A DNA stretch of 64,000 nt from Actinomycetota bacterium (GCA_027314515.1 DAHVAR010000052.1:45600-109599); one strand, 5' to 3'; counted from the stretch's first letter, positions 18,074-32,776 are shown. Numbers and translations: made by a program. The notes: a model not told the origin generated them from the letters alone.

Positions 18074-18706
18074 ATGGACCTTTTCCCCGCCCCGCGCTCA
18101 TGGTCGCAGTACGTCGCGTTCGGTGACAGCCTGACCGCCGGCCGAGGCGACGTCGGCCCGGACGGGCGCCCGATCGGCTGGGCGAGGCGGCTGGCCGCCC
18201 TGCTCACTGACCGGACCGGGGTGAACTGCGCGCTGACGAACCTGGCGGTCGACGGCGCCACCGTTAGCCGGGTGCTGGCCGACCAGCTGCCCCGGCTCGG
18301 CGACCTCGCCCCCGACCTGGTCAGCGTTACCGTCGGGATGAACGACATCCGGGGTCCGCAGTTCAGTCCGGATCGGTTCGCCGCCGACGTCGGCCGCCTT
18401 CTCGGCGCCCTCACGCAGACCGGGGCCACCGTGCTGACCTGCACGCTGCCGGACATTGCCGACGTGGTCCCGCTGCCACCCGAGTACGTGGCGGCCGCTC
18501 ACCGGAGGCTGTCACAGGCCAGTGACGTCATTCGCGAGCAGGCCGCCTCCTGCGGAGCGCTGTGCCTCGATACCTGGGCCATGAAGGACGTGACGGCGCG
18601 GCCGGACCTCTTCACAGCCGACCGGCTGCACCCCAACGCGAACGGTCACCGGATGCTGGCGGCCGTCTTCGCCGACTTGCTGCTCCCGGCTCAGTCCGCC
18701 GCGTGA
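18074..18706 (+). CDS. SGNH/GDSL hydrolase
   Basis: 210 residues. Block I FGDSLTAGRGD with the nucleophilic Ser, block II Gly region LAVDGATVS, block III GMNDIRG with Asn, block V DRLHPNANGH with the catalytic Asp and His. No signal peptide, so probably a cytoplasmic esterase or acyl hydrolase. The start is ATG 18074; the frame upstream overlaps the previous gene. The substrate is unknown. It precedes mca on the same strand by 240 bp. Confidence 0.85.
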   Translation: MDLFPAPRSWSQYVAFGDSLTAGRGDVGPDGRPIGWARRLAALLTDRTGVNCALTNLAVDGATVSRVLADQLPRLGDLAPDLVSVTVGMNDIRGPQFSPDRFAADVGRLLGALTQTGATVLTCTLPDIADVVPLPPEYVAAAHRRLSQASDVIREQAASCGALCLDTWAMKDVTARPDLFTADRLHPNANGHRMLAAVFADLLLPAQSAA

Positions 18707-18948
18707 GCACTCGGCGTGCCGTCGGCCGCCGCTGGTGCTCTCGGCTATGCAGTCGGCGAACTGGCTCCACTGCCTGAGCTCGGACTGCCCGTTTCCATCG
18801 CGAGGGCGCCGCCCGCCGGCCACCGGGGGAATGCGCCGAGCGGACCGCTGCGTTGCAGATTCCGTGGTCCTGGCGCTAGCCCGGCTGGCAGCGCACGGCC
18901 CCGGCAAGTCCGGTTCCCCCGGCCAGACGATGTTGAGGTGACTTCCGC

Positions 18949-19914
18949 GTGCTCTCGGTTCCCGACCATGGCGCCGCCGACAGCAAGACGATCATCAGCC
19001 AGGATCAGCCGGGCCGCGAGCCGCTGCGGTTGATGGCGGTGCATGCTCACCCGGACGATGAGTCGAGCAAAGGCGCCGCGACCATGGCGAGGTACGTCCG
19101 GGAGGGCGTCGACGTACTTGTCTGCACACTGACCGGCGGCGAACGCGGCGACATCCTGAACCCTGCCATGGAGCGCCCGGACGTCCGGGCGAACCTGCCT
19201 GCCATCCGCCGGGCCGAGATGGCCAGGGCGCGCGAGATCCTCGGCGTTCAGCAGCGATTCCTCGGCTTCATCGACTCGGGGCTGCCTGAGGGCGATCCGC
19301 CGCCGCCGCTGCCTGAGGGCTGCTTCGCGCTGGCGCCGCTAGCGGAGGCGGCCAGGCCGCTGGTCAAGGCGGTCAGGGAGTTCCGGCCGCATGTCATGCT
19401 CACTTATGACGAGAACGGCGGGTACCCGCATCCCGACCACGTCAAGACGCATCAGGTCTGCGTGGAGGCATTCGAGGCGGCGGCCGATCCGGACAGGTAT
19501 CCGGGCTGCGGCGAGCCGTGGCAGCCGCTGAAGCTCTACTACTTCCTCACCTTCCACCGCGAGCGGATGCTGGCGCTGCACGAGGCGATGCTCCGCATCG
19601 GACTCGAGTCGCCCTACGCCGACCGGCTGGCCGAGTGGGCCAGGCAGGACGACGCGGATGCCGCGGCGGCGAAGAAGCCGCAGTACGAGATCACCACCCG
19701 GATCCAGTGCAGTGAGTACTTCGAGGTCCGCAACCGCGCCCTGATCGCGCACGCCACCCAGGTCGATCCGAACGGCGGCTGGTTCGCCGTTCCGACGGAG
19801 GTCCAGCGCAGCGCATGGCCGACCGAGGACTATCATCTGGCCAGGTCCCTGGTGGATTCCGGACGGCCGGAAGACGACCTCTTCGCCGGGATCCGGGAGA
19901 AGGTGATCCTGTGA
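18949..19914 (+). CDS. mca: mycothiol S-conjugate amidase
   Basis: Zinc amidase of the PIG-L/LmbE family; cleaves mycothiol conjugates of electrophiles so that a mercapturic acid can be exported. 321 residues. Zinc motif AHPDDES at 33-39 and the later [10 protein letters not shown]. Length and the insert [16 protein letters not shown] favour Mca over the shorter deacetylase MshB. GTG start at 18949. Overlaps the next gene by GTGA. The neighbourhood (greA, mca, DUF255 protein, Z-prenyl synthase, PhoH) matches the mycobacterial order. Confidence 0.92.
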   Translation: MLSVPDHGAADSKTIISQDQPGREPLRLMAVHAHPDDESSKGAATMARYVREGVDVLVCTLTGGERGDILNPAMERPDVRANLPAIRRAEMARAREILGVQQRFLGFIDSGLPEGDPPPPLPEGCFALAPLAEAARPLVKAVREFRPHVMLTYDENGGYPHPDHVKTHQVCVEAFEAAADPDRYPGCGEPWQPLKLYYFLTFHRERMLALHEAMLRIGLESPYADRLAEWARQDDADAAAAKKPQYEITTRIQCSEYFEVRNRALIAHATQVDPNGGWFAVPTEVQRSAWPTEDYHLARSLVDSGRPEDDLFAGIREKVIL

Positions 19915-20222
19915 CGGAACTCGCGGCAGCAGCGGCCACATCGGTGAGTGCCTGGGATGAGCCCGGCACGCTCGGATTCCTCGTCGTGTTCGGGATGGCC
20001 GTCATCCTGTTCTTCGTGTTCAAGTCGCTGGCCAGGCACCTGCGCAAGGTCAACGAGGCCGCCCGGCTCGACGCGATGAGCACGCAGACCGGGGCAGCGG
20101 GGTCCGGGGACACGCCCGGCAGCGCCAGTCCGCCGAGCGAGCCGCATAACCCGCTGGTGCAGTCTGACTACGAGCGGCAGCAGTCCGAAGCGAACGCTAC
20201 CGTGATGGACTTCGAGTTCTAG
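19911..20222 (+). CDS. conserved small membrane protein downstream of mca
   Basis: 103 residues; one hydrophobic helix at about 21-41 ([19 protein letters not shown]), then a basic stretch and a polar acidic tail ending MDFEF. Start GTG overlaps the mca stop (GTGA), so translation is coupled. A similar small protein (Rv1083) follows mca in mycobacteria. Function unknown; it may anchor or assist Mca, but that is inference from position. Confidence 0.75.
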   Translation: MTELAAAAATSVSAWDEPGTLGFLVVFGMAVILFFVFKSLARHLRKVNEAARLDAMSTQTGAAGSGDTPGSASPPSEPHNPLVQSDYERQQSEANATVMDFEF

Positions 20223-20225
20223 CTC

Positions 20226-20433
20226 GTGCTGATCAAGCAGTACAGGAGCACGGCGCCGCAGCCGTCCCTGGCGGCCACAGCACGGCTTACCGCGGGTTAT
20301 CAACTGCTGCTGCTGCGCGATGAGACGGTGACGACGATCGTGGCGGAGCACCGGGACCGGTTCGCCCTCGATCCGGCACCCGCGCAGGAACGCATGCTGC
20401 GGCAGCTGGCGGCTGCGGGACGGGGGCTTACTC

Positions 20434-20444
<11 letters not shown>
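20226..20444 (+). CDS. small hypothetical protein coupled to the SNF2 gene
   Basis: 72 residues, GTG start 3 bp after the previous stop and an end that overlaps the helicase start by 11 bp (ATGCTCACTGA). No membrane helix; sequence TARLTAGYQLLLLRDETV is predicted helical. No family recognised. Tight packing on both sides argues for a real gene; lack of a known domain keeps confidence moderate. Confidence 0.5.
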
Positions 20445-23706
<3,262 letters not shown>

Positions 23707-23730
23707 GGCGAGCCCAATGAGGCGGGCACG

Positions 23731-24723
23731 GTGAGCGGCTGGGACGACGAGCGCTTTCCGCCGTCGCGACCGCGCAAGGCCGCGGGCGGCATCAAGGCGC
23801 GCAGCAAGCGCGGCTCCATCGGCGAGCAGTGGTGGTCTCGCCGCTTCATCGACGTGCTGGAGTCGTTCGGGCTGCGCAGCAGGCTCAGCCGCGGCCGGAA
23901 CTATGCCAGGTCCGGCCAGGTCCTCACGCTGGACATCGGCACCGGGCACGTGACGGCAAGCGTGCAGGGGTCGCGGGTCAAGCCGTACCGGGTGAAGCTG
24001 ACGGTCGATCCGCTCACCACGCCGCAGTGGCGGCGGGTGGAGGAGGCACTCGCCGCGCGGGCCGTTTTCCGTGCCCGGCTGCTCGCCGGGGAGATGCCGG
24101 CCGAGATCGAGGAGGTCTTCGCCGACTGTGGCACGCCGCTGTTCCCGAAGTCTGCCCGCGACCTGGAGATGACCTGCTCCTGCCCGGACTGGGAGGTGCC
24201 GTGCAAGCACCTGGCCGCAGTCTGCTACGTGCTGGCCGAGACGTTCGACGACGACCCGTTCGCGATGCTCGCGTGGCGCGGCAAGGGCCGGGCGGACCTG
24301 CTGGCGGCATTGCGGAGCAGCGGAGCGCGGGCTAACCGCAGGCACGGGGCTAGCGCACCCGGTGCTGGCGGGCGCGGGGACGGCCGGCGCGGTGCTGGCG
24401 GGCGCGAGGACGACGGGCGCTCACCGGCCGGTCCGCGGCAGGCCGCCGAGGTTGCCGGCAAGCCGCTGGCCGAGTGCATCGCCGGGTTCTGGTCCACGTC
24501 GCTCAGTGCCGCGCGCCTGCGAGCGCTGCCGCCCGCCGCCCCGGCTCCCGCCGACTTGCTACTGCGCAGCCTAGACCCGCCGATGATCACGGCCGGCGGC
24601 GTGGACCTGGTTACCCTGCTGCGCCCGGCCTACCTGCTGCTGGCTGGCGAGGATCCCGCTGCGGGCGAGACTAGTGCCAGCGACGGCGAGGCCAGTGACG
24701 GCGAAAGGGCGGCCGCCGAGTAG
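23731..24723 (+). CDS. SWIM zinc-finger protein, partner of the SNF2 helicase
   Basis: 330 residues. The SWIM motif CxCxnCxH reads CSCPDWEVPCKHLAAVCY near 149-166. N-terminal part holds WWSRRFIDVLESFGL and RGRNYARSGQV, typical of this family. The tail (about 200-245) is low-complexity with Gly/Arg repeats; the end is Asp/Ser/Glu-rich. SWIM domains bind DNA or proteins. Likely same operon as the helicase and acts with it (inference from the common pairing). Confidence 0.85.
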   Translation: MSGWDDERFPPSRPRKAAGGIKARSKRGSIGEQWWSRRFIDVLESFGLRSRLSRGRNYARSGQVLTLDIGTGHVTASVQGSRVKPYRVKLTVDPLTTPQWRRVEEALAARAVFRARLLAGEMPAEIEEVFADCGTPLFPKSARDLEMTCSCPDWEVPCKHLAAVCYVLAETFDDDPFAMLAWRGKGRADLLAALRSSGARANRRHGASAPGAGGRGDGRRGAGGREDDGRSPAGPRQAAEVAGKPLAECIAGFWSTSLSAARLRALPPAAPAPADLLLRSLDPPMITAGGVDLVTLLRPAYLLLAGEDPAAGETSASDGEASDGERAAAE

Positions 24724-24885
24724 CCCGAGCGCGACTTGGCACGCCATACGTGCGCTCAGAAACCGGCATATGGGTCGATAAGGTCGCTAGCGACGGCGGT
24801 ATCGAGTAACAAGTGCCGGGCAGGGGTCAGGGTGACCGGCCCCGCTGCCTCATCCGATGCCCGGTTGGGCTGATTAAATGTCGGA

Positions 24886-25374
24886 ATGCTCATCAGAGAC
24901 GCACATCCGGACGAGTTTGCCGAGATCGGCGAAATCAGGGTCAGTGCCTACCTTGCGGACGGATTCCTGCCGCCGGACTCGGGTTACTTGCCGAGATTGC
25001 GCGAGCTTGGCTCGGACGGACTCAGCCCGGTGCTGGTCGCAGCCGACGATTCTGCGATTGTTGGCACGGTCATGCTGCAGGCCTGGCCGAATGGCGGTGA
25101 CCTGCTTCGCGGGCCGGCCGATGCGGAGATCCGGGCGCTAGCCGTCCGGCCCGAGGCTCGCGGCCAGGGCGTCGGCCGGGCGCTGGTCAGCGCGGTGATC
25201 GGGCGGGCTGTCAGCCTCGGCGTCAGGCATCTGCTGCTTCGCACCCAGCCAGAGATGAAGACCGCGCATCTCATCTACGAGGCGGCTGGATTCACCCGGC
25301 TGCCGGACCGCGATAGCTCTCCCGAGCCGGGAGTCAACCTCCTTGCGTATGAGCTCGACCTCGCCGTTCGCTGA
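24886..25374 (+). CDS. GNAT family N-acetyltransferase
   Basis: 162 residues. Acetyl-CoA motif VRPEARGQGVGRALVSAVI, then LLLRTQPEMKTAHLIYEAAGFTRL (the beta-bulge and the AAGF end of the fold; positions about 85-145). ATG at 24886. No clue to the acceptor substrate. Sits 162 bp after the SWIM gene and 152 bp before a rhodanese gene, each probably with its own promoter. Confidence 0.85.
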   Translation: MLIRDAHPDEFAEIGEIRVSAYLADGFLPPDSGYLPRLRELGSDGLSPVLVAADDSAIVGTVMLQAWPNGGDLLRGPADAEIRALAVRPEARGQGVGRALVSAVIGRAVSLGVRHLLLRTQPEMKTAHLIYEAAGFTRLPDRDSSPEPGVNLLAYELDLAVR

Positions 25375-25526
25375 CGCCGCGGCCCGCCGCGGGCACTGCT
25401 GCCTACCGGTTAGGGTTAGCGGAAGCCAGGCGGTACGCAGCAGGTCCGGCAGGCCGGCGCCGGGTCAGCTGCGGACGGGCCGCCGACGGCGGCGGACAGG
25501 CCGGGGAGCCCGGAAACCGGGGAGCG

Positions 25527-25865
25527 GTGGTTAGCGTGGCGGACGCACTACCTGAGGTGCCGGCGGCCAGCGTGCCAGCGCAGGGCTGGCTGCTCGACGT
25601 CCGGGAGAACGACGAGTGGGCAGCAGGCCATGCGCCGGATGCTACCCACATTCCGCTCGGCCAGCTAGGTGCGCGCACCGCCGAGATACCCCTGGATCAG
25701 CAGATCTACGTGATCTGCCGCGCTGGCTCGAGGTCGGCCATGGCAGCGCAGGCGCTCAACCGGGCTGGCTGGCAAGCGGCCAACGTGGCCGGCGGCATGC
25801 AGGACTGGGCGGCCGCGGGCAGGCCGATGGTCAGTGACTCCGGCGCTGTGCCGTTCGTGGCCTGA
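25527..25865 (+). CDS. rhodanese-like domain protein
   Basis: 112 residues, single rhodanese domain. Active loop CRAGSRS with the catalytic cysteine (about residue 69) and the leading LLDVRENDEWAAGHAPDATH; GGMQDWAAAGRPM end. Cytoplasmic sulfur carrier or persulfide transferase. Start GTG at 25527 with GGGGAG upstream; an in-frame GTG two codons later is possible. The neighbours give no pathway. Confidence 0.85.
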   Translation: MVSVADALPEVPAASVPAQGWLLDVRENDEWAAGHAPDATHIPLGQLGARTAEIPLDQQIYVICRAGSRSAMAAQALNRAGWQAANVAGGMQDWAAAGRPMVSDSGAVPFVA

Positions 25866-25884
25866 CTCGCTATGGCGGCCGGCG

Positions 25885-26652
25885 TCAGCCAGACCGCTCC
25901 GGCAGCGGGTACGGCAGCCCGATCATCGGCGCCAAGTCGGCCAGCATCAGCTCGAACATCGGTGAGGGGTCGTCGAGCGCGAACCGCATGTGCCCGAACG
26001 CCTCCAGGCTGACAGTCCCGTACAGCAGCACCCAGCAGCGCAGGAAGGTCTGCAGCGCGCCAAGCGGCAGGTCCGAGCCGGTTAGCTCGCGGTAGCGGGC
26101 AAGCTGCGCGGCCAGTGCCGGGTCGATGTCATCGCCGGCGGGGATCGGGAACGGCCGGCGGCGGTACAGGTCTGCGAACAGGTCCAGGAACACCCGGCCG
26201 AACTCGTAACCGCCGTCAACGGTGGGATCCCGGTGCATCTCGTGGAGCACCTCAAGGCCCGGCGGCGGACTGCCGAAGATCATGCTGAACTCCGGCACGT
26301 GCGCGAGCGTCCAGGCACGGAACTCGCGACAGCCGGCAATCATCTTGACTGCCATGACCTCGGCCTCGCCGCGTCCGGCTGCCCGCCCGGCGGCGTCATT
26401 GATAGCCGCTCGCACGTGGCCGGCCAGTTCGGTGAAGATGTCGGCGACCACGTGCCGCAGCAGTTCCTCGTGGCTGCCGAAGTAGCGGTAGAGCGCGGGC
26501 GCCGTCATGCCCATGTCGCGCGCGATCGCACGCAGCGAAACCGCGTCTGGGCCCTGCTGGACCAGCAGCCGCCGTGCGGTCTGAATGATCTCCTGAGTCG
26601 TCGCGGCCCGGACCCTGTCGCGCCTGCTCGGCGCCTGAACCATGACCGTCAT
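25885..26652 (-). CDS. TetR family regulator with WHG-type ligand domain
   Basis: 255 residues. Helix-turn-helix ARRLLVQQGPDAVSLRAIAR followed by MGMTAPALYRYFGSHEELL; the C-terminal part looks like the WHG effector domain (AFGHMRFALDDPSPMFELML). Two starts are possible: ATG 26652 (GGAGG only 3 nt upstream) or ATG 26643 (12 nt). The palindrome at 26768-26780 upstream may be its autoregulatory site. Divergent from an aldo-keto reductase, a possible target. Confidence 0.83.
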   Translation of the reverse strand: MTVMVQAPSRRDRVRAATTQEIIQTARRLLVQQGPDAVSLRAIARDMGMTAPALYRYFGSHEELLRHVVADIFTELAGHVRAAINDAAGRAAGRGEAEVMAVKMIAGCREFRAWTLAHVPEFSMIFGSPPPGLEVLHEMHRDPTVDGGYEFGRVFLDLFADLYRRRPFPIPAGDDIDPALAAQLARYRELTGSDLPLGALQTFLRCWVLLYGTVSLEAFGHMRFALDDPSPMFELMLADLAPMIGLPYPLPERSG

Positions 26653-26767
26653 CCACCTCCGCCTGTCCGGGCCGCCGCCAGAGAACTGGCCAGGGCCCCG
26701 CGCCGACTGCCGCCGCTCGCGGCTCCAACGCTGTTCACTGCGTCTGCCAAGGTTACGCCGCTATCAA

Positions 26768-26780
26768 TTAACGGCGTTAA
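26768..26780. promoter_or_regulatory. palindrome TTAACGGCGTTAA, candidate TetR operator
   Basis: Perfect 6-bp arms around one base in the gap between the TetR gene and the aldo-keto reductase, in a locally AT-rich stretch. Symmetry resembles known TetR half-sites of the TTAACG type. Confidence 0.5.
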
Positions 26781-27038
26781 CCAAACAGGGATCGCTCCCG
26801 AGTCTAGCCGCCGAGGTGAGCCATGTTCGAGGCCGCGGAACATCAATTCCCTTGCCGCTGGCGCCCGTTCAGCCCTGCGAGCCGACGGCTGGCGGGCCTG
26901 CTGCGCCGACTAGCGCGCCAGCATCGCAGCGCGGGGGACAGCAGCGGCAGGCGGAATCGGGTCGCGCAGGCGGAATCGGGTCGCGGCAGGCGTGGTTGTG
27001 CCTGCACGTCAACAGCCATCGAGCTACGGAGAGCAATC

Positions 27039-28019
27039 GTGAAGTATGTCAACCTGGGCGCAACCGGAGTCCGCGTCTCCCGCGTCTGCCTCGGCATGAT
27101 GAGCTACGGGGATGGCAGCGAGCGCCCGTGGGTGCTTGACGAGGGCGCTGCCGAGCCGATCGTCAAAGCCGCAGTCGAGGGCGGCATCACCTTCTTCGAC
27201 ACGGCCGACACGTACTCAGGCGGGGCGAGCGAGGTAGCGACCGGGCGGTTGCTGCCCAAGTTCCTCGACCGGGAGCAGTTCGTGCTGGCGACGAAGGTCT
27301 ACAGCCCGATGGGGCAGGGCCAGAACGACCGCGGGCTATCCCGCAAGCACATCATGTCCGGCATCGACGCATCGCTGCGGCGGCTCGGCATGGACTACGT
27401 CGACTTGTACCAGATCCATCGCTTCGACTACCGCACGCCGATCGAGGAGACGATGGCGGCACTGCATGACGTCGTGCGGGCGGGCAAGGCGCGGTACATC
27501 GGCGCGAGCAGCATGTTCGCCTGGCAGTTCGCCAAGGCGCAGCACATTGCCGGCCAGCACGGGTGGACCCGGTTCGTGTCCATGCAGAACCACTACAACC
27601 TGATCTACCGTGAGGAAGAGCGGGAGATGATCCCGCAGTGCATCGACCAGGGCGTCGGCGTGATCCCTTGGAGCCCGCTGGCGCGCGGCCTGCTGGCCGG
27701 GAACCGCACCAGGTCCGGCGAGCGGCGGACGGTGCGGTCCGGCTCTGATCCCTTCGGCGACTCGCTCTACACGCTCCCGGCTGACTTCGACGTGGCCGAG
27801 CGGTGCGCTGAGGTCGCCGCCGAGCGCGGCGTCCCGTCCGCTCAGGTAGCCCTGGCCTGGCTGTTGCATCGGCCCGGCGTGACCGCGCCCATCGTTGGCG
27901 CGACCAAACCTGGTCACCTGGAGGATGCGCTCGCTGCCGAGGAACTGGTACTGACCGACGACGAGATGCGGCGACTGGAGGAGCGTTACGTTCCGCACCC
28001 GGTGCTCGGGCACAGCTAA
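27039..28019 (+). CDS. aldo/keto reductase
   Basis: 326 residues, (beta/alpha)8 NADPH oxidoreductase. Catalytic Asp in FFDTADTYSGGASE (with the Tyr), Lys in LATKVYSPMG, His in YQIHRFDYRTP; cofactor end VGATKPGHLEDAL. Closest to the Tas/YajO-like group. Start GTG 27039 preceded by GGAGAG; the frame upstream to 26823 is not family sequence. Possibly regulated by the divergent TetR. Substrate unknown. Confidence 0.9.
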   Translation: MKYVNLGATGVRVSRVCLGMMSYGDGSERPWVLDEGAAEPIVKAAVEGGITFFDTADTYSGGASEVATGRLLPKFLDREQFVLATKVYSPMGQGQNDRGLSRKHIMSGIDASLRRLGMDYVDLYQIHRFDYRTPIEETMAALHDVVRAGKARYIGASSMFAWQFAKAQHIAGQHGWTRFVSMQNHYNLIYREEEREMIPQCIDQGVGVIPWSPLARGLLAGNRTRSGERRTVRSGSDPFGDSLYTLPADFDVAERCAEVAAERGVPSAQVALAWLLHRPGVTAPIVGATKPGHLEDALAAEELVLTDDEMRRLEERYVPHPVLGHS

Positions 28020-28088
28020 GTCGGGCGCCGTCCGCGGACCGGCCGGCCAGGGCATCGGCCCTGGTCGGCCAGCAGGGACAGCCGGCTC

Positions 28089-28131
28089 GGGCGCGCTGGC
28101 TGCGGGCGCGCTGGCTGCGGGCGCGCTGGCA
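28089..28131. repeat. 15-bp tandem repeat gggcgcgctggctgc, nearly three copies
   Basis: Two perfect copies (28089-28103, 28104-28118) and a third that differs at the end. Non-coding, just upstream of a DUF2461 pseudogene. Confidence 0.85.
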
Positions 28132-28192
28132 TGCTCGGGTGATGGGCCGGTGACTGCCCGTTCCCGTCCTGAGCGGGGCTGTAAGGAGCGCG

Positions 28193-28310
28193 ATGGCATT
28201 CCAGGGCTGGCCGGAGGAGGCCCTCGAACTTTCATGACGGCCTGGCGGCCGGCAACTCTCGGACCTACTGGCGGGCGCACAAGCAGGTCTACGAGGCCTG
28301 CGTGCTGCAG
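28193..28310 (+). pseudogene. frameshifted N-terminal fragment of a DUF2461 family gene
   Basis: After a good ribosome binding site (GTAAGGAG) the ATG at 28193 reads MAFQGWPEEALE and then hits TGA. Skipping the single base at 28229 continues FHDGLAAGNSRTYWRAHKQV and YEACVLQP. This is the conserved start of DUF2461/TIGR02453 proteins (about 220 residues). The homology stops at about 28310, where the converging zur gene begins, so the gene is both frameshifted and truncated. A 15-bp tandem repeat lies upstream. Confidence 0.75.
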
Positions 28311-28321
28311 CCGCCGGCCGG

Positions 28322-28756
28322 TCAGCCGCCGGCCGAGCAGTCCGGGCACAGTCCGAACAGCTCAACGGTGTGGCCAACCTGAGTGAAGCCGGCATCCGCT
28401 GCCACCTGCTCGGCCCAGCGCTCTACGGCCTTGCCCTCGACCTCGACGCTGCGGCCGCAGTCGCGGCAGGTCAGGTGGTGGTGATGCGAGTCGGTGCGGC
28501 AGCGCCGGTACAGCGCCTCGCCGCCGGAGTCCCTGATCGCGTCGACCTGGCCGGCTTCGGTCAGAACTTGCAGATGCCGGTAGACGGTGGTCAGGCCGAC
28601 GTGCTCACCGCGCTGCCGCAACTCGGCGTGAATCTGCTGGGCGCTGCAGAATCCGGGCAGGCCATCGAGCACGGCGGACAGCGCTTCGGACTGGCGGGTG
28701 CCCCGGACCCGGGTGCCGCGCGCGGCCGACGGCGATGCTGGCTGCGGTGAACTCAC
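28322..28756 (-). CDS. zur: zinc-responsive Fur family repressor
   Basis: 144 residues. Winged helix with SAQQIHAELRQRGEHVGLTT and VYRHLQVL; metal sites in the CRTDSHHHHLTCRDCG stretch and the terminal CPDC. The text GEALYRRCRTDSHHHH and VEVEGKAVERW is characteristic of actinobacterial Zur rather than Fur. GTG start. Would repress zinc uptake genes when zinc is sufficient; no zinc transporter is in the window. I do not see a convincing Zur box nearby. Confidence 0.85.
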   Translation of the reverse strand: MSSPQPASPSAARGTRVRGTRQSEALSAVLDGLPGFCSAQQIHAELRQRGEHVGLTTVYRHLQVLTEAGQVDAIRDSGGEALYRRCRTDSHHHHLTCRDCGRSVEVEGKAVERWAEQVAADAGFTQVGHTVELFGLCPDCSAGG

Positions 28757-28905
28757 ACTCGCACCGTAGCAGCCCGAACGCTGCGCTCCGACCGCCTCGC
28801 TGGCCCCGGCGCGGCAGCCAGCAAGGGGCCCGCAGCGCCCGGCAACAGGCCGCGGCGACCGACTGCCTCCCGGCGGATGGCGGCCTGATGCTGGTGGTGG
28901 AACTG

Positions 28906-30114
28906 CTACTGCTGCGGAACCTCGGTCATCAGGTCTGCGGCGGTTTCCATCCCGGCGCGCCAGACCGACCGCGCGATGATCTTGTGCGGGTCCACGCGGT
29001 GCCGGTACCGGCCGGCGATCTCGGTGATCTCCTCCAGCAGGCCTTCCGACAGCGTGGTCGGCTGCAGCCCGAGAGCCAGGAACTGGTCATTGCGCACGAT
29101 CAGGTCGTTCTCGTCGGCTTCCTTCCGGGGGTTCGGCAGGTAGGCGATCTCGCTTCCGGTCATGTCGCCGATCATCTTGGCCAGGTCGAGCAGCCGGTGC
29201 GTTTCGGTGACCTGGTTGCGTACCAGCACCTTGTCGCCGGACTCGGGCGGGTTGTTGATGGCGATCTCGATGCACCGGACGGTGTCCCGGATGTGGATGA
29301 AGGCGCGGGTCTGGCCGCCGGTGCCGTGCATCGTGAGCGGGTGGCCGATGGCCGCCTGCATGAGGAACCGATTGAGCACGGTCCCGTAATCGCCGTCGTA
29401 GTCGAACCGGTTGATGAGGCGCTCGTCCTGCGCGGTCTGGTCGGTCTGGGTGCCCCACACGATGCCCTGGTGCAGGTCGGTGATCCGGAGGCCGTCATTC
29501 TTGGCGTAGAACGAGAACAGCAGCTGGTCGAGCGTCTTGGTCATGTGGTAGACCGAGCCGGGGTTGGCCGGGTGCAGGATCTCCCGCTCGAGCTCACCGT
29601 CTGGCGTCGGAACCTTGACGGCTAGGTAGCCCTCCGGGATCGGCGCGCTGCCTGACCAGCCGTAGCCGTACACGCCCATCGTCCCGAGGTGCACGAGCGA
29701 GACATCGAGGCCGGTCTCAACCAGGGCGGTGAGCAGGTTGTGGGTGCCGCGGACATTGTTGTCGACGGTGTAGCGCTTGGTCTTCTGGGTCCGCATCGAG
29801 TACGGCGCGGCGCGCTGCTCGGCGAAGTGCACGATCGCGTCCGGCCTCAGCTCCACCAGCAGCGCGACCAGCGCGTCGTAGTCCGTGGCCAGGTCCAGGT
29901 TCACGAACCCGATCGTGCGGCCGGACACTTCCTGCCACGCTGCCAGCCGATGGCTGATTGGCCGGATCGGCGTCAGCGAGTCGACTTCGAGCTCGACGTC
30001 GATCTTCCGGCGGCTCAGGTTGTCCACGATTGTGATGTCATGACCATGATCGGACAAGTACAGCGAGGTGGGCCAGCCGCAGAAGCCGTCACCGCCGAGG
30101 ACCAGAACGCGCAT
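28906..30114 (-). CDS. sqdB: NAD-dependent UDP-sulfoquinovose synthase homologue (SQD1/SqdB/Agl3 type)
   Basis: 402 residues from ATG 30114 (GGAG upstream). Extended short-chain dehydrogenase: NAD motif GGDGFCG at 7-13, DNLSRRKIDVELEVDSLTPI, HFAEQRAAPYSMRTQ, the catalytic Thr region LGTMGVYGYGW and the YHMTK pair. These match SQD1, which makes UDP-sulfoquinovose from UDP-glucose and sulfite. No sulfoquinovosyl transferase (SqdX/SQD2) is adjacent, so the product could feed a sulfolipid or a sulfonated surface glycan. The residue-level match is strong; the biological role is inferred. Confidence 0.85.
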   Translation of the reverse strand: MRVLVLGGDGFCGWPTSLYLSDHGHDITIVDNLSRRKIDVELEVDSLTPIRPISHRLAAWQEVSGRTIGFVNLDLATDYDALVALLVELRPDAIVHFAEQRAAPYSMRTQKTKRYTVDNNVRGTHNLLTALVETGLDVSLVHLGTMGVYGYGWSGSAPIPEGYLAVKVPTPDGELEREILHPANPGSVYHMTKTLDQLLFSFYAKNDGLRITDLHQGIVWGTQTDQTAQDERLINRFDYDGDYGTVLNRFLMQAAIGHPLTMHGTGGQTRAFIHIRDTVRCIEIAINNPPESGDKVLVRNQVTETHRLLDLAKMIGDMTGSEIAYLPNPRKEADENDLIVRNDQFLALGLQPTTLSEGLLEEITEIAGRYRHRVDPHKIIARSVWRAGMETAADLMTEVPQQ

Positions 30115-30676
30115 AAGTGCTCCAAAGTTTGCTTCACTGCTCCCGGACCGTGCCCGGCGCCGTGTCGCCACGGCGGGCAGTCAGAGCTTAAGAGCCAGGC
30201 TCCCAAGGTTGGCATCCGTGGCAGTGTACCGGGCGATATCCGCCGCGTTGCTTGTTTCCTTACCACTATGTGAGGCGACTGACACTTCAGTCCAGCCCTC
30301 TTCTCTCGGCGACCGCATCCCGTGCCCCTGCTGAGCCAGCCCGCGAGGACAACTTCTCCCAAGCATGATTCGTCAGCGTCCAGGCGGCCAGGGTCGACAG
30401 CCGATTGACAGCTGGCACTCAGCATGGCGCGGCGAAAAATTAGCATTCTCTACCGCCGAAACGAGCCGCGACCGGCCTGGCCGGGCCGCGCAGCCACGAA
30501 GGTATACCGCCCCGGCACCGACGCCGTCAGTTGCGAGCCTGGATGGGCCGGGGCCGCGGGATGGGCCGGGCCGAGCCGCGCCCGGGGCCGCGGGATGGGC
30601 GGGGCCGAGCCGCGCCCGCGGCCGCTGGTACGTAGGCGGCGCGACGCCACGGCCGTCACGGGGCAGGATGGGACCT
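30115..30676. other. 562-bp intergenic region between sqdB and the DUF255 gene
   Basis: Divergent promoter space. It holds CCACTATGTGA at 30263-30273, an AT-richer stretch around 30435-30470, and a 34-bp tandem duplication at 30551-30618 close to the DUF255 start. No convincing open frame or RNA gene was found in it. Confidence 0.6.
30551..30618. repeat. 34-bp direct tandem repeat, two copies
   Basis: Units 30551-30584 and 30585-30618, each beginning gggccgcgggatgggc, differ at one base. They lie 60 bp upstream of the DUF255 protein start. Confidence 0.8.

Positions 30677-32776
<2,100 letters not shown>

Noticed and set aside
30365..30676. Upstream extension of the DUF255 protein
   Set aside because: Repetitive, Gly/Pro/Arg-rich and before the family start [16 protein letters not shown].
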